A stretch of 64,000 nt of DNA, from contig JAJDAZ010000056.1 of the NCBI GenBank assembly GCA_029261595.1, positions 62,001 through 126,000 on the forward strand, read 5' to 3'. This stretch comes from Nitrospinaceae bacterium. GTDB taxonomy: Bacteria; Nitrospinota; Nitrospinia; Nitrospinales; VA-1. A model generated the notes under the pieces. The model searched no databases, was not told the DNA's origin, and saw only the letters and a list, made by a program, of their open reading frames with translations. Positions 54,356-63,415 of this stretch are shown here, one piece after another. Positions within the stretch are counted from its first letter, which is position 1. Each line of letters opens with the position of its first letter. Made by a program: the position numbers and the translations under genes.

Positions 54356-55569
54356 TGCTGATTTGGGACCTGTTCAAAATGGCCTTGCGCAGTCTGATCG
54401 CCAACAAACTGCGCACGTTTTTGACGACACTTGGGATCATCATTGGCGTGGCTTCGGTCATCTCGATGATTGCCATTGGTGAAGGTGCTAAAAAATCCAC
54501 CCTGAGCACCATATCTAAATTCGGAACCAATATTATTTCTGTAAAACCGGGTCGTAAGAAAAAGCGTCATGTCTCCGGCGACCGGGTGGTCACGCTGACC
54601 CTGAAAGACGCACGGGCCATTGAGTCAGGCGTTCCCCTGATAACAGGAGTCGCGGCACAGGTTTATAAATCCGCGCAACTTAAATATTCCAGTAAAAACA
54701 CCAATACAACGGTAAGAGGTGCCGACGAAGATTACAGTCGGCTGGCGAATTTTACCATTGACCGGGGACGTTTTTTTAATAGCGATGAAATAATCACTTC
54801 CAGGCAAGTCGTCGTTTTGGGCGCGACCGTGGTAAAAAATCTTTTTGGGGAAAGCATTGACAACCCCGTGGGTGAGACCCTAAAGGTTGATGGAAAAAAT
54901 TATTTGATCATTGGGGTCATGGAAGCCAAGGGAGCGCTCAGTTGGTACGATCCCGACGATCAGGTGTTTATTCCGGTGACCACGGCGCAGAAACGTTTGT
55001 TCGGAATGGACCACGTGCAATCCATTGATGTTCAGGCGGCCAAAATCGAGGACCTTGAAGCTATCAAGGAAGATATCGATCGACTGCTCCGCCTCAGACA
55101 TAACATCAGGGAGGGGGAGGACAGTGACTTTCATGTACAAAATTCGGCGCAATGGCTGAACAGCTGGGGGGATGCGGCAAAGACGTTCACCTATCTTTTG
55201 GGCGGGGTGGCGGCAATATCGTTAATGGTCGGTGGCATCGGCATCATGAACATCATGCTTGTATCCGTCACCGAACGCACGCGGGAAATCGGCATCCGCA
55301 AGGCCATTGGCGCGAAAAAGAGAGAGATCATGGAACAGTTTCTCATTGAGTCGGTCCTGATGAGTTTTTTAGGCGGCGGAATAGGGATCGGCCTGGGTCT
55401 GGTGATCGCAAAAACCGTGTCAAAAATGGGAGGGTGGGACACCGTGGTTTCTCTAGAGTCCATTCTACTGGCATTTGGTTTTTCCGTTGGAATAGGAATT
55501 TTCTTTGGTTATTACCCCGCCAATAAAGCGGCAAATATGAATCCCATCGACGCCTTGCGGTACGAATAA
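54355..55569 (+). CDS. MacB-type ABC transporter permease
   Basis: A 404-residue MacB/FtsX-family permease with the type VII layout: one N-terminal helix (LRTFLTTLGIIIGVASVISMIAIG), a large periplasmic domain (about 50-280) and three C-terminal helices with the conserved GGIGIMNIMLVSVTERTREIGIRKAIGAKKREI and YYPANKAANMNPIDALRYE tail. It acts with the ATPase just upstream as a mechanotransmitter, driving substrates from periplasm into TolC. Substrate could be a peptide, siderophore or lipoprotein; unknown. Confidence 0.95.
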   Translation: MLIWDLFKMALRSLIANKLRTFLTTLGIIIGVASVISMIAIGEGAKKSTLSTISKFGTNIISVKPGRKKKRHVSGDRVVTLTLKDARAIESGVPLITGVAAQVYKSAQLKYSSKNTNTTVRGADEDYSRLANFTIDRGRFFNSDEIITSRQVVVLGATVVKNLFGESIDNPVGETLKVDGKNYLIIGVMEAKGALSWYDPDDQVFIPVTTAQKRLFGMDHVQSIDVQAAKIEDLEAIKEDIDRLLRLRHNIREGEDSDFHVQNSAQWLNSWGDAAKTFTYLLGGVAAISLMVGGIGIMNIMLVSVTERTREIGIRKAIGAKKREIMEQFLIESVLMSFLGGGIGIGLGLVIAKTVSKMGGWDTVVSLESILLAFGFSVGIGIFFGYYPANKAANMNPIDALRYE

Positions 55570-55588
55570 TATTTCACTTTATAAACAA

Positions 55589-57067
55589 ATGCGCATCCTG
55601 CCCGATCGAAAAGAATTTTCTGAGCTGTCAAAAATCTCCAAGCGGGTTCCCGTATGTGGCGTCAAAGCGATTCCAAACCTGTCCCCTTCCCTGTTGTATC
55701 GGGAGTTGTTTAAGGACGCAGACGAATCGTTTTTGTTCGAAAGCGGAAAAGGGCCTGAGGCGACCTCCCGCTATTCATTCATGGGAGTGTCCAACGCAAA
55801 ATCGATCCGCCTTCAAAACGACAAAGCATTCTTATTGGATGACGGTGTTCCCGAAGGCCGTGAGTTGGACCCTTTGGAAGGTTTGAACCGGCTGAATTTC
55901 GATGATGAAATAAAAACCGTCGAATACATTCCGCATTTCTGGGGAGGTTGGGCCGGGGTCCTAGGGTACGAGTTGGCGGGGTTTTTTGAAAACCTTCCTC
56001 TGCGAAAAGACGATGGATTGGGCATTCCCGATCTATACCTGATTCAGGTGGACCGACTGGTGGTGTATGACCACAAAGACGAGGTTTTAAAATTTATCGT
56101 ATCCGACGAAGGGCCGGGTGATTATTCCGCCCTGGTGGAAGAAGTCCAACGCTTCTGGACCCGCCTGGAAAAATTTTCCGCACATTCAGACAGCGCCCAT
56201 CCCCCCTCCAACGGGATAAAAAATACCAGCAATGGACTTCATTCCAATATGAGCCGGAAAGAGTATGTGGATTGCGTCAAGCGGGCCAAAACTTACATCG
56301 AAGAGGGGGATATTTATCAGGCCAACCTTTCGCAAAGATTCGAAACTTCGTATCAGGGCGACCCGTTTGATTTGTTCCTGCGTCTCCGGTCGGTGAATCC
56401 CTCGCCCTTTTCAGGATATTTAAAATTAAACGGTTTCGCGATTGTCAGCTCCTCGCCGGAACGGTTGGTCAAAGTTGAAAATTCCTGTGTCGAGACCCGT
56501 CCCATCGCCGGAACCCGTCCCCGAAGCCGCGATCCTGCAACGGATAAATCGCTCTCAGCGGAGTTATTGCTCAATGAAAAGGAACGCGCGGAGCATTTGA
56601 TGCTGGTTGATCTGGAACGCAATGACCTGGGCCGAATCTGTAAAACCGGAAGCGTCCACGTTTCCGATCTCATGTTCCTGGAACAATATTCGCACGTGAG
56701 TCATATCGTTTCCAATATAAAGGGAGAGCTGAAATCAGAGGTTTCCGTAAAAGATATCCTGCGCGCGGTTTTTCCCGGCGGAACCATTACCGGGTGCCCG
56801 AAAGTCCGGTGCATGGAGATCATTAACGAGTTGGAGACTCAAACCCGTGGCCCCTACTGCGGCTCTTTCGGGTATATCGGATTTTCCGGATACATGGATT
56901 TGAATATCATCATCCGCTCCATTCTCGTTCAAAACGGCAAAGCCTGTTTCAATGTCGGCGGCGGAATTGTGGCGGACTCCAATCCCGAAAGAGAATACCA
57001 GGAGACCCTCGATAAGGCGGAAGCGATGATTCAGGTTCTATCCCACCCAAATACTGAAAGCCGATGA
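55589..57067 (+). CDS. pabB: Aminodeoxychorismate synthase component I (PabB), or anthranilate synthase I
   Basis: Chorismate-utilising enzyme of 492 residues. It has the N-terminal domain with SFLFES and a C-terminal chorismate-binding domain with PIAGTRPR, ERAEHLMLVDLERNDLGRI, and FPGGTITGCPKVRCMEIINELE. The TGCPK motif and the class-IV aminotransferase gene immediately after (ATGA overlap) favour PabB in folate synthesis, while PIAGT and the overall layout are also seen in TrpE. No trpG/pabA glutaminase gene is near. folC elsewhere in the window fits a folate role only loosely. Confidence 0.75.
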   Translation: MRILPDRKEFSELSKISKRVPVCGVKAIPNLSPSLLYRELFKDADESFLFESGKGPEATSRYSFMGVSNAKSIRLQNDKAFLLDDGVPEGRELDPLEGLNRLNFDDEIKTVEYIPHFWGGWAGVLGYELAGFFENLPLRKDDGLGIPDLYLIQVDRLVVYDHKDEVLKFIVSDEGPGDYSALVEEVQRFWTRLEKFSAHSDSAHPPSNGIKNTSNGLHSNMSRKEYVDCVKRAKTYIEEGDIYQANLSQRFETSYQGDPFDLFLRLRSVNPSPFSGYLKLNGFAIVSSSPERLVKVENSCVETRPIAGTRPRSRDPATDKSLSAELLLNEKERAEHLMLVDLERNDLGRICKTGSVHVSDLMFLEQYSHVSHIVSNIKGELKSEVSVKDILRAVFPGGTITGCPKVRCMEIINELETQTRGPYCGSFGYIGFSGYMDLNIIIRSILVQNGKACFNVGGGIVADSNPEREYQETLDKAEAMIQVLSHPNTESR

Positions 57068-57936
57068 TCATGGCGGAGCCTAAGGTATTTCTGAATGGGT
57101 TGTTCATGCCTCTTTCTTCGGCCCGTGTTTCCGTGGTTGATCGGGGTTTTAATTATGGCGACGGTTTGTTTGAAACCATGCGCTCCTACCATGGCGTTAT
57201 TTATAGAATGGACGCGCATCTGGAAAGGCTGTTGCAATCTCTGGATCTGATTTATATCAAAATCCCCCTCACCGTGGGAGAAATCAAATCCGCGATTTGC
57301 GATACCCTGGAAAGAAACGGACAACCCGACTGCATGGTTCGTTTGACGGTTTCCAGGGGAGAGCAGCATTCGGGGTTTCACGTCGATCCTGAAATACCTC
57401 CCACTCTGGTCATTATTGTGCGACCGGTGGAAGACTTGCCTAAGGAATGGTACGAACAGGGAGTCAAAATTTCCCTGTTCCCTGCGACGGCGCAAAAGGT
57501 CGGTGGCCTGGGAAGGTCCATCAAATCCTGCAACTATCTTTCAAATGTGCTCATTCGGGAACAGGCCCGTCGAAATCTGTCGGTGGAAGGAGTCATGGTG
57601 GATGATCGGGGTTATATTACCGAGGGGACCACGAGCAATGTATTTATTGTGAAGGGAGGAACCCTGATGACCCCCGGCATTGACGGCCACATTCTGCCTG
57701 GCATCACCCGTCAGGCGGTGTTGGATGTTGCCGATCAAAGTGGAATCCCGGTGGCTTTGAAGTCTTTCACCGCAGAAGATATTTACTGCGCCGAGGAAGT
57801 TTTCCTCACCAATTCCCGCATCGAAATATTGCCTGTGCGAATTGCCGATGACCGGACCATCGGGGAAAGCGGGCCGGGGACGATGACCCGGTTTCTGCAT
57901 GCGGAATTTTTAAAAACCGTTGAAGGGGAAAATTAA
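57064..57936 (+). CDS. pabC: Class IV aminotransferase: aminodeoxychorismate lyase (PabC) or branched-chain type
   Basis: A 290-residue PLP protein of fold type IV with VVDRGFNYGDGLFETMRSYHG near the start, the catalytic Lys in SIKSCNYLSNVLIREQA, and ITEGTTSNVF binding PLP phosphate. Aminodeoxychorismate lyase and D- or branched-chain aminotransferases share this fold; the gene's overlap with pabB makes PabC the best call, giving 4-aminobenzoate for folate. An alternative ATG lies two codons downstream. Confidence 0.75.
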   Translation: MIMAEPKVFLNGLFMPLSSARVSVVDRGFNYGDGLFETMRSYHGVIYRMDAHLERLLQSLDLIYIKIPLTVGEIKSAICDTLERNGQPDCMVRLTVSRGEQHSGFHVDPEIPPTLVIIVRPVEDLPKEWYEQGVKISLFPATAQKVGGLGRSIKSCNYLSNVLIREQARRNLSVEGVMVDDRGYITEGTTSNVFIVKGGTLMTPGIDGHILPGITRQAVLDVADQSGIPVALKSFTAEDIYCAEEVFLTNSRIEILPVRIADDRTIGESGPGTMTRFLHAEFLKTVEGEN

Positions 57937-57991
57937 AAGTGCTAACCTGCGAAACTTTAATCCCCTAATAATTTCTGGACGAAAGATAGCC

Positions 57992-58414
57992 ATGAATGAC
58001 AGGTTTCGCGAAAACCCCGACGGTATCCTCACCGACACGGAAAAACAAATCGAATGGTTGCCCAAAGATTCGTATCTCGATCTCGGCTCCTGGAGAAACT
58101 GGCCGGCGGCCAATGCGTATGTCACGTTGATGAATTCAGTGTACGCCGGCGGCCACAGCAACTGGCGTCTACCCACGCAGGAGGAAGCCCTTGGATTATA
58201 TGATCCGGAGATGAAGGTGATGGACTACAAGGGGAAGGAAATTCACATTCACTCAAATTTTGCTCCCGGTTGCGGCTACAAAATCTGGACCAGTGAAGTG
58301 AATGACGAGGATCAAGTTTTGACGCTGAACCTGCGCAAGGGAACCACCGAATATGTCCCCAAGGATAAAGAAGAATTTCAGTCCGCAAGATTGGTGCGTA
58401 AAATTACCAATTAG
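57992..58414 (+). CDS. DUF1566 (Lcl C-terminal-like) protein, second copy
   Basis: A 140-residue protein with DUF1566 features: GILTDTEKQIEWLPK, SWRNWPAANAYVTLMN, the GGHSNWRLPTQEEALGLYD signature, and a C-terminal RLVRKIT. No signal peptide. Its 3' end overlaps a convergent gene by 4 bp. A relative occurs at 27252-27677. I chose the ATG (MNDRFRENP) to match the usual domain start. Confidence 0.8.
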   Translation: MNDRFRENPDGILTDTEKQIEWLPKDSYLDLGSWRNWPAANAYVTLMNSVYAGGHSNWRLPTQEEALGLYDPEMKVMDYKGKEIHIHSNFAPGCGYKIWTSEVNDEDQVLTLNLRKGTTEYVPKDKEEFQSARLVRKITN

Positions 58415-58824
58415 TCCGCTTCGTTGTTGCCCCACCCTTTGTCTTTGAGCCACTGCAAAAAAGTATCCGGGGCCATATCCGAAATGGCTTCCAGGCGGTA
58501 ATCTTCCCCGGAGACGGTAAATTCTTCCACACCCTTGTCTTGGTGGGTCACCACCATCACGTCGGCATGTTTGGTGTTTTCAAATCCGTTGAACAACGTG
58601 GCGGGGGTGGTGGCCGGTAAATTCAGAGGAAAGCGGCGGCCTGTTCGTTTGCCGGCCTTGTTGTCCTGTAAATCGGCCCATAAAGTATCATCCTCGACGT
58701 GGCAATCCACGATATCGTTTTCTTTCTTTCCCGGTACGAAAACTTTATCCCCCACCCGAATAGCGTACTCCGGGCCAAACTTTCCCTTAAACCATACTTT
58801 CCCCGTGTCTTCGATACTTGCCAT
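58411..58824 (-). CDS. Conserved-looking protein, unknown
   Basis: A 137-residue cytosolic protein. It starts with a small beta-rich region (KVWFKGKFGPEYAIRVGDKVFVPG, which could be an SH3-like or S1-like barrel) and ends in an acidic helix with FLQWLKDKGWGN. The ATG with GGAAG just upstream was chosen over a TTG five codons earlier. Convergent and overlapping by 4 bp with the DUF1566 gene, so transcripts from both sides meet here. No family recognised. Confidence 0.65.
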   Translation of the reverse strand: MASIEDTGKVWFKGKFGPEYAIRVGDKVFVPGKKENDIVDCHVEDDTLWADLQDNKAGKRTGRRFPLNLPATTPATLFNGFENTKHADVMVVTHQDKGVEEFTVSGEDYRLEAISDMAPDTFLQWLKDKGWGNNEAD

Positions 58825-58904
58825 GATCTTCCGTTTCAAAGGGTTGATTTTGACTTGATCCTGTTTTTATAACATAATTCAAAAATTCATTTATTTAAAA
58901 CCTC

Positions 58905-60065
58905 TTGAGCGTTGTTACATCATTGATCCATTCATTTGAACAACGATTGAAAAATAAACTGGACCGCCTCAAAGAAGAAAACCTGTTTCGCGAGACCCGG
59001 GTTTTTCAAAATTGTTCGTTGAATTTGTCCGGCAATGATTATTTCCAATTGCGGCGACACCCTGAGGTGCAAAATGGAGCAAGGCTGGCAATGGAAGAAT
59101 TTGGCACCGGCAGTGGCGCGTCTCCCCTGCTTTCCGGGTTTCTTCCCTGCCACCAAGCGCTTCTGGATAAACTTCTCCACTGGAAGCAAAAACCTTACGG
59201 GATGTTGTTCAATACGGGCTTTCTTGCCAATCAGGCGGTGATGAAACATTTGCCGGGGAAGAACGATCTGGTTCTCGCCGACCGGTTGATTCATCACTCC
59301 ATCGCCCAGGCTCTGGCGCAAGGGCAGGCCCGCTTCAAACGTTATAACCACATCGATCTGGATCATCTGGAAGAATTACTGCAAAAGAACAAAAGCAAAT
59401 ATGAAACGTTGTTTGTGGTGACTGAAAGTGTGTTCAGCATGGATGGAGATTATCCCGACCTGCAACGCCTGGTCGATCTCAAGCGCAAAATACCCTTCGT
59501 TCTCATTTTGGATGAAGCGCACGGTACAGGGAATTATGGCCAAACAGGCGAGGGATTGGCGGAAGAAATGGGAGTTTGGGGCGGGGTGGATATTCTGGTC
59601 GGCACGTTTGGAAAGGCTCTCGCAAGCGCCGGAGCTTATGTCCTGACGTCCTGCGAGGAAATTGTTCAGACCCTCACCAACGTTGCAGGGGAGTATATCT
59701 ATTCCACTTTTCTAACTCCTGCCCAGGTCGGGGCCGCGTCTTCGGCCATCGAGGTGATTCGAAACGACAGGGACCAACGCGAAGCCCTCAGGACCCTGTC
59801 CAAACAATTTCGCCGGCGTTTGGGTGAAACCGGGTTCGAAACAAACGATTTTGATTCCCCCATCGTTCCGGTTATGGTGGGTGACGCAAGCGAGACACTG
59901 GAATTGCGCGATCATTTTTTAGATCATGGAATACTGGTTGGCGCAGTGCGTCCGCCGACGGTCCCGCGCGGAACCTCGCGAATCCGGGTTTCTTTGCACT
60001 CGCAAGTGTCCGAATCGCAACTGGATCAATTTTTCGATCTATTGATGCAATGGAAAAATCGTTGA
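58905..60065 (+). CDS. bioF: 8-amino-7-oxononanoate synthase (BioF)
   Basis: PLP enzyme that joins pimeloyl-ACP or -CoA with alanine in biotin synthesis. The 386-residue protein has NLSGNDYFQLRRHP, GTGSGASPLLSGFLPCHQALLDKL, FVVTESVFSMDGDYPDL, the LDEAHGTGNYG Asp/His site, the PLP-Lys in VGTFGKALASAGAYV, and the C-terminal PPTVPRGTSRIRVSLHS. It starts with TTG without a clear ribosome site. The following genes overlap and complete a biotin cluster. Related enzymes (2-amino-3-ketobutyrate CoA ligase) have the same fold; context decides for BioF. Confidence 0.93.
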   Translation: MSVVTSLIHSFEQRLKNKLDRLKEENLFRETRVFQNCSLNLSGNDYFQLRRHPEVQNGARLAMEEFGTGSGASPLLSGFLPCHQALLDKLLHWKQKPYGMLFNTGFLANQAVMKHLPGKNDLVLADRLIHHSIAQALAQGQARFKRYNHIDLDHLEELLQKNKSKYETLFVVTESVFSMDGDYPDLQRLVDLKRKIPFVLILDEAHGTGNYGQTGEGLAEEMGVWGGVDILVGTFGKALASAGAYVLTSCEEIVQTLTNVAGEYIYSTFLTPAQVGAASSAIEVIRNDRDQREALRTLSKQFRRRLGETGFETNDFDSPIVPVMVGDASETLELRDHFLDHGILVGAVRPPTVPRGTSRIRVSLHSQVSESQLDQFFDLLMQWKNR

Positions 60066-60709
60066 CCCTCACCGCCATCTCCGGGTGGGCTCTGCCGCCA
60101 GAGTGGTTTTTCGGCCAGATAGAAAAGTGTTTCCCTGGTGCAAGAATCAACGTCCTGTATCCCTCCTATCCCGGCGACCCAAGGGAAGCGGAGCGTCTGT
60201 TAAAAAACGCACCGGCGGATTTGTATCTGGGCTATTCTCTGGGAAGTCTGTGGCTCATGACCCATCAGGAATTTTTGCCGAAAGCCTCGATCAAGGCGGT
60301 GTTGGCTCCGGTTCTGGCATTTACCCTGGAACGGAAGCGTGGGGGGAAGACGCCGGAGACGAAATTGAAATATCTGATTCGTTTATTGAAAAGAAATCCG
60401 AACGACCCCTCCCCTTTGCGGGAGTTTTATGAAGATGCGGGGATTCAAATTTCCGAGGACGGGTTGAAAAAGCTTCCCGAAAACCAGATATTGTTGAGGG
60501 GACTGGAGTTTCTGCAAAAGGCTCCGGTTCCTGAAATTGATTTGCAAAAATATATTGCCGCAGTCGGGGAAAAGGATGCTTTTCTGGATGGGGAGGAGTT
60601 GAAATGTCACCTGCCCCAGTTGGAAATTATTCCTGATGCGGGTCATGAGCCGGGACCGCTATTGAAACGGCTCGCAAAATTATTAAATACCATTTCCAAT
60701 GGACAATGA
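60050..60709 (+). CDS. BioH-like pimeloyl-ACP methyl ester esterase
   Basis: A 219-residue alpha/beta hydrolase between bioF and bioC. It has the nucleophile elbow GYSLGS with Ser 63, a GEKDAFLDG segment with a possible catalytic Asp, and a C-terminal DAGHEPG with the catalytic His near 201. Known biotin clusters use one of several unrelated-in-detail esterases (BioH, BioG, BioK, BioJ, BioV) to remove the methyl group added by BioC. This one fits that job by position but matches none of them clearly; the N-terminal LTAISGWALPPEWF resembles BioH's oxyanion loop. It overlaps both neighbours. Confidence 0.65.
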   Translation: MEKSLTLTAISGWALPPEWFFGQIEKCFPGARINVLYPSYPGDPREAERLLKNAPADLYLGYSLGSLWLMTHQEFLPKASIKAVLAPVLAFTLERKRGGKTPETKLKYLIRLLKRNPNDPSPLREFYEDAGIQISEDGLKKLPENQILLRGLEFLQKAPVPEIDLQKYIAAVGEKDAFLDGEELKCHLPQLEIIPDAGHEPGPLLKRLAKLLNTISNGQ

Positions 60710-61439
60710 AGACCGCATCATAAAAAGTTTTTCCAAATACGCCAAAAGCTACGACCGGCACGCGCAACTGCAAAAGACCATGGCGGAACGGCTGGCTTCG
60801 ATGTTGCCTGAACACTTGCCCGATTGCGTTACCGAACTGGGGTGCGGCACAGGGTTGTTCACCCGTCACCTTCTGGCGCAACCGGTTCGGCAATTGATCC
60901 TCAACGACATTTCGCCAGGCATGATGGAGCAGTTGCAGGAGAATAGAACCCTTCCTGAAAATACCCGAATTATCATTGGTAACGCCGAAAAGGTCGCATT
61001 TCTTCCCACGGATCTAATAGCCGCCAATGCTGTCTTTCAGTGGTTTGTGGAGCCAGAACATTCTTTAGACCATCTTGTCAAATACCTGAATGCAGGGGGC
61101 AAATTGATTTTCAGCACGTTTGGGCCGGGAACCCTGAAAGAATTCCGGGAAACAGCGTGCATGGAAAGTCCGGCAAAACTTTTTTCACAGGAGCAATGGG
61201 AAGCGATGATTGGGCAGGCGGGATTGACGTTGAAGGAATCTTATGTAGAGTTTCGAAAAAGTTTTTTCCCGAGCACCCGGGCCCTTATCCGAAATTTACA
61301 GCAGATCGGGGCGGCGCCGTTTCCCATGCTCAAATCTGGAGGTTTGAGGAAATTGATTCGCACCTATGATGAAAACTTCTCCACCGATCAAGGGGTTTAT
61401 GTCACCTGGGAACTGTTGTATTTTTCTGCGGTCCGGTGA
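60699..61439 (+). CDS. bioC: Malonyl-ACP O-methyltransferase (BioC)
   Basis: Methylates malonyl-ACP with SAM to start pimelate synthesis. The 246-residue protein has the BioC N-terminal IIKSFSKYAKSYDRHAQLQKTMAERL, SAM motif I ELGCGTGLFTRHL, NDISPGMM and the ANAVFQWFVEPE segment of the family, plus the FGPGTLKEF strand. Its ATG overlaps the preceding esterase gene by 11 nt. With BioF and the hydrolase it forms the pimelate branch; bioA, bioD and bioB are not in the window. Confidence 0.93.
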   Translation: MDNEDRIIKSFSKYAKSYDRHAQLQKTMAERLASMLPEHLPDCVTELGCGTGLFTRHLLAQPVRQLILNDISPGMMEQLQENRTLPENTRIIIGNAEKVAFLPTDLIAANAVFQWFVEPEHSLDHLVKYLNAGGKLIFSTFGPGTLKEFRETACMESPAKLFSQEQWEAMIGQAGLTLKESYVEFRKSFFPSTRALIRNLQQIGAAPFPMLKSGGLRKLIRTYDENFSTDQGVYVTWELLYFSAVR

Positions 61440-61450
61440 TTCGCCCGCAC

Positions 61451-62431
61451 TCACTTCCTGATTGCTTCAATCAGGCTGGAGCCCTCCGTTAATGGAATTC
61501 TTTTGAAAGAGCCGAATCCCGTCGCTTTCAGTAATGCCTCTGTTTCATTAAACGAGTAGGTTTTTCCCGTAGCAGTGAACATCAGCATGGTCAGGGAAAA
61601 TAAAGCGGCGCTGTAGGGTTGGGTCATGTTCTCGCTGAGGAAAAGGTCCAGAAGAATGAACCGCCCGCCCTTTACCAGGGAGCGGTGGATTTTTTTGAAC
61701 AGGGCTTTATTTTCTTTCGGATTGTATATGTGAAGAATGTTGGAAAATAAAATGGTGTCGAAGTTTTTTCCGTAGTCCGTTTGAAAAAGGTCGCCCTCCA
61801 AAAACTCGAACCTTGGGAATGTTTTTGAGGGAGCTAGAATTTCCCCAGCCACTTCAAGGGTGGCTTTTCGATCGAATAATGTGGCGGTCGCTTTTTTATC
61901 TTTATTCAGGATAGCCTCGCTGTACGAACCGGGCCCTCCGCCGAGGTCGATCAGACGCCCGACCGGTTTTCGGGCGACAATTTCTGCAACCTTGCCAGCA
62001 TACAATTCGCTGCGTTCGTGCATGGCATGGGTGAATAATCTTCTGAATTCGGGATCATCCTCCCCTTCAAACTGGGACAGATCGCGGCCATTTCTCAGGA
62101 TCTCCAGCAAGCCGGCCCACTCGTCCCGATTTTCGTGGCGGAGCCGGACAAAGCCTTTTTTATAATGCGGACTGGTTTCGCACAGGTGCTTGTAGGTTTC
62201 GGAGGTGTTTTTAAACAAGGCGCCTTTTTTACCCAATGCCCCCATGGCCACCAGGGCATTGAGCAGCGCTTCCGTTTCATGGGGACTGCTCCCGGCTTTT
62301 TTTGCGGTGGCCTTGGCGGATAAAAGATTTTTATCCAGGATAGAGAAGACCTGCAACTCCAAAGCCGCAAGCAGGATGTTTGCCTCTTCCAGTTGGTCAA
62401 TTTTTTCAATTATTTGTTTGAATTTCAGCAT
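61451..62431 (-). CDS. Class I SAM O-methyltransferase (acetylserotonin-O-methyltransferase type)
   Basis: A 326-residue methyltransferase with an N-terminal winged-helix dimerisation domain (about 1-95) and a C-terminal SAM domain with LIDLGGGPGSYSEAI, FDRKATLEVA and a KGGRFILLDLFLSEN motif. This layout (PF00891 type) methylates small molecules such as polyketides, bacteriochlorophyll/carotenoid intermediates or phenazines in other bacteria. Substrate here is unknown, and no biosynthetic cluster surrounds it. It converges on bioC with an 11-bp gap. Confidence 0.85.
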   Translation of the reverse strand: MLKFKQIIEKIDQLEEANILLAALELQVFSILDKNLLSAKATAKKAGSSPHETEALLNALVAMGALGKKGALFKNTSETYKHLCETSPHYKKGFVRLRHENRDEWAGLLEILRNGRDLSQFEGEDDPEFRRLFTHAMHERSELYAGKVAEIVARKPVGRLIDLGGGPGSYSEAILNKDKKATATLFDRKATLEVAGEILAPSKTFPRFEFLEGDLFQTDYGKNFDTILFSNILHIYNPKENKALFKKIHRSLVKGGRFILLDLFLSENMTQPYSAALFSLTMLMFTATGKTYSFNETEALLKATGFGSFKRIPLTEGSSLIEAIRK

Positions 62432-62758
62432 GGTCCACGGTCCTTATCTGAAGTTTTGGGATTCATTCTTATTTTGAATATTATGGTAACGGATGCAAAA
62501 TATACTTAAAATTCATCGGAATTTTTTTAAAGCCTTCACCACATCCATAGGGCAGTCTGGGAATTATTAAATTAAGATCATTTAAATAAACGAGCGATCA
62601 ACAAGGCGGAATAAGTTGAGGGCAAAAAAAAATACCGGGTCTTTAAAAAGGCCCGGTATCTCTTTGGTTGCCACCAAGATTCAGGAACAGGTTCGCTCCT
62701 GAAAAATTATGTTGTTAATAAATTATAATTTTATTCGTTGCGTTGTCAACCGAAACCA
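62432..62758. other. AT-rich intergenic region with terminator
   Basis: Contains the terminator of the redoxin gene (62624-62659) and, to its left, about 190 bp of AT-rich DNA that must hold the methyltransferase promoter on the minus strand. No ORF supported. Confidence 0.45.
62624..62659 (-). terminator. Rho-independent terminator of the TPR-redoxin operon
   Basis: A 10-bp stem (ATACCGGGTC/GGCCCGGTAT with one U-G pair) and an 8-base loop, followed on the minus strand by a run of eight or nine T. It lies about 100 bp after the redoxin stop. Confidence 0.9.
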
Positions 62759-63415
62759 TCACTCTTCCAGCAAAAGTTTTACCTTTTCTTCCAAACCCTG
62801 TCCCGTACCAAAGATTTTATACCTGAGAATTCCGTTTTTATCGATAAGAATCGTTGAGGGAGTGCCGCGCAAATCATAGGTCTCGAACGTTTGTGCGGAA
62901 TACACTTTTTGTTTCAGATAAGTTTTTATCTGTTGGACGATCATTTCCTGAGTCTTTTCAGGAAGAGAATCGTAGGTTTCAATATCGCGCTTGATAATTT
63001 TTTGAATATTTTCTTCGGAGGCGCCGTCCTGGTTCGTCTCCAGCTTGTCCATTGCCACTGGGAACGAAATAGGATATTCCAGTCGGTTGAAGTTCAATAG
63101 CCCGGAACGGGTCATTGCTTCCAGGGTGTCTCCAGTCACCTCCCCTGATTTTAGAAGGGTGGTCAGGTTTTTCATATTGTTTTTATCGAAATCCTCAAAA
63201 GCGGTTGCCAATCCCCAAACCACCAGAGGCTGGCCCTGGTATTTGTTGTGGATATCGATCACTTCAGGAAACCCGTGAATGAAACAACCGGGGCAATTCA
63301 CCTGAAACACTTCGATTAAAATGACCTTTCCCCTTTCCCCGGCGATCGTGGAAGGAACACCCTGCACCCAGGTTTCTACGGCTAACTCGGGCGCTTTCTC
63401 GTCAACTTGTGACAT
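62759..63415 (-). CDS. TlpA-like thioredoxin-fold protein, cytosolic
   Basis: A 218-residue redoxin with the CPGC active site (Cys 41, Cys 44) in FQVNCPGCF and the cis-Pro loop RGTPSTILID. Between them is an unusually long helical insert of about 90 residues (80-170). There is no signal peptide, unlike most TlpA/ResA proteins, so it may work in the cytoplasm. Reaction could be disulfide reduction or peroxide reduction; the AhpC/TSA superfamily fold alone does not decide. Its ATG overlaps the end of the preceding TPR gene by 14 nt. Confidence 0.85.
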   Translation of the reverse strand: MSQVDEKAPELAVETWVQGVPSTIAGERGKVILIEVFQVNCPGCFIHGFPEVIDIHNKYQGQPLVVWGLATAFEDFDKNNMKNLTTLLKSGEVTGDTLEAMTRSGLLNFNRLEYPISFPVAMDKLETNQDGASEENIQKIIKRDIETYDSLPEKTQEMIVQQIKTYLKQKVYSAQTFETYDLRGTPSTILIDKNGILRYKIFGTGQGLEEKVKLLLEE

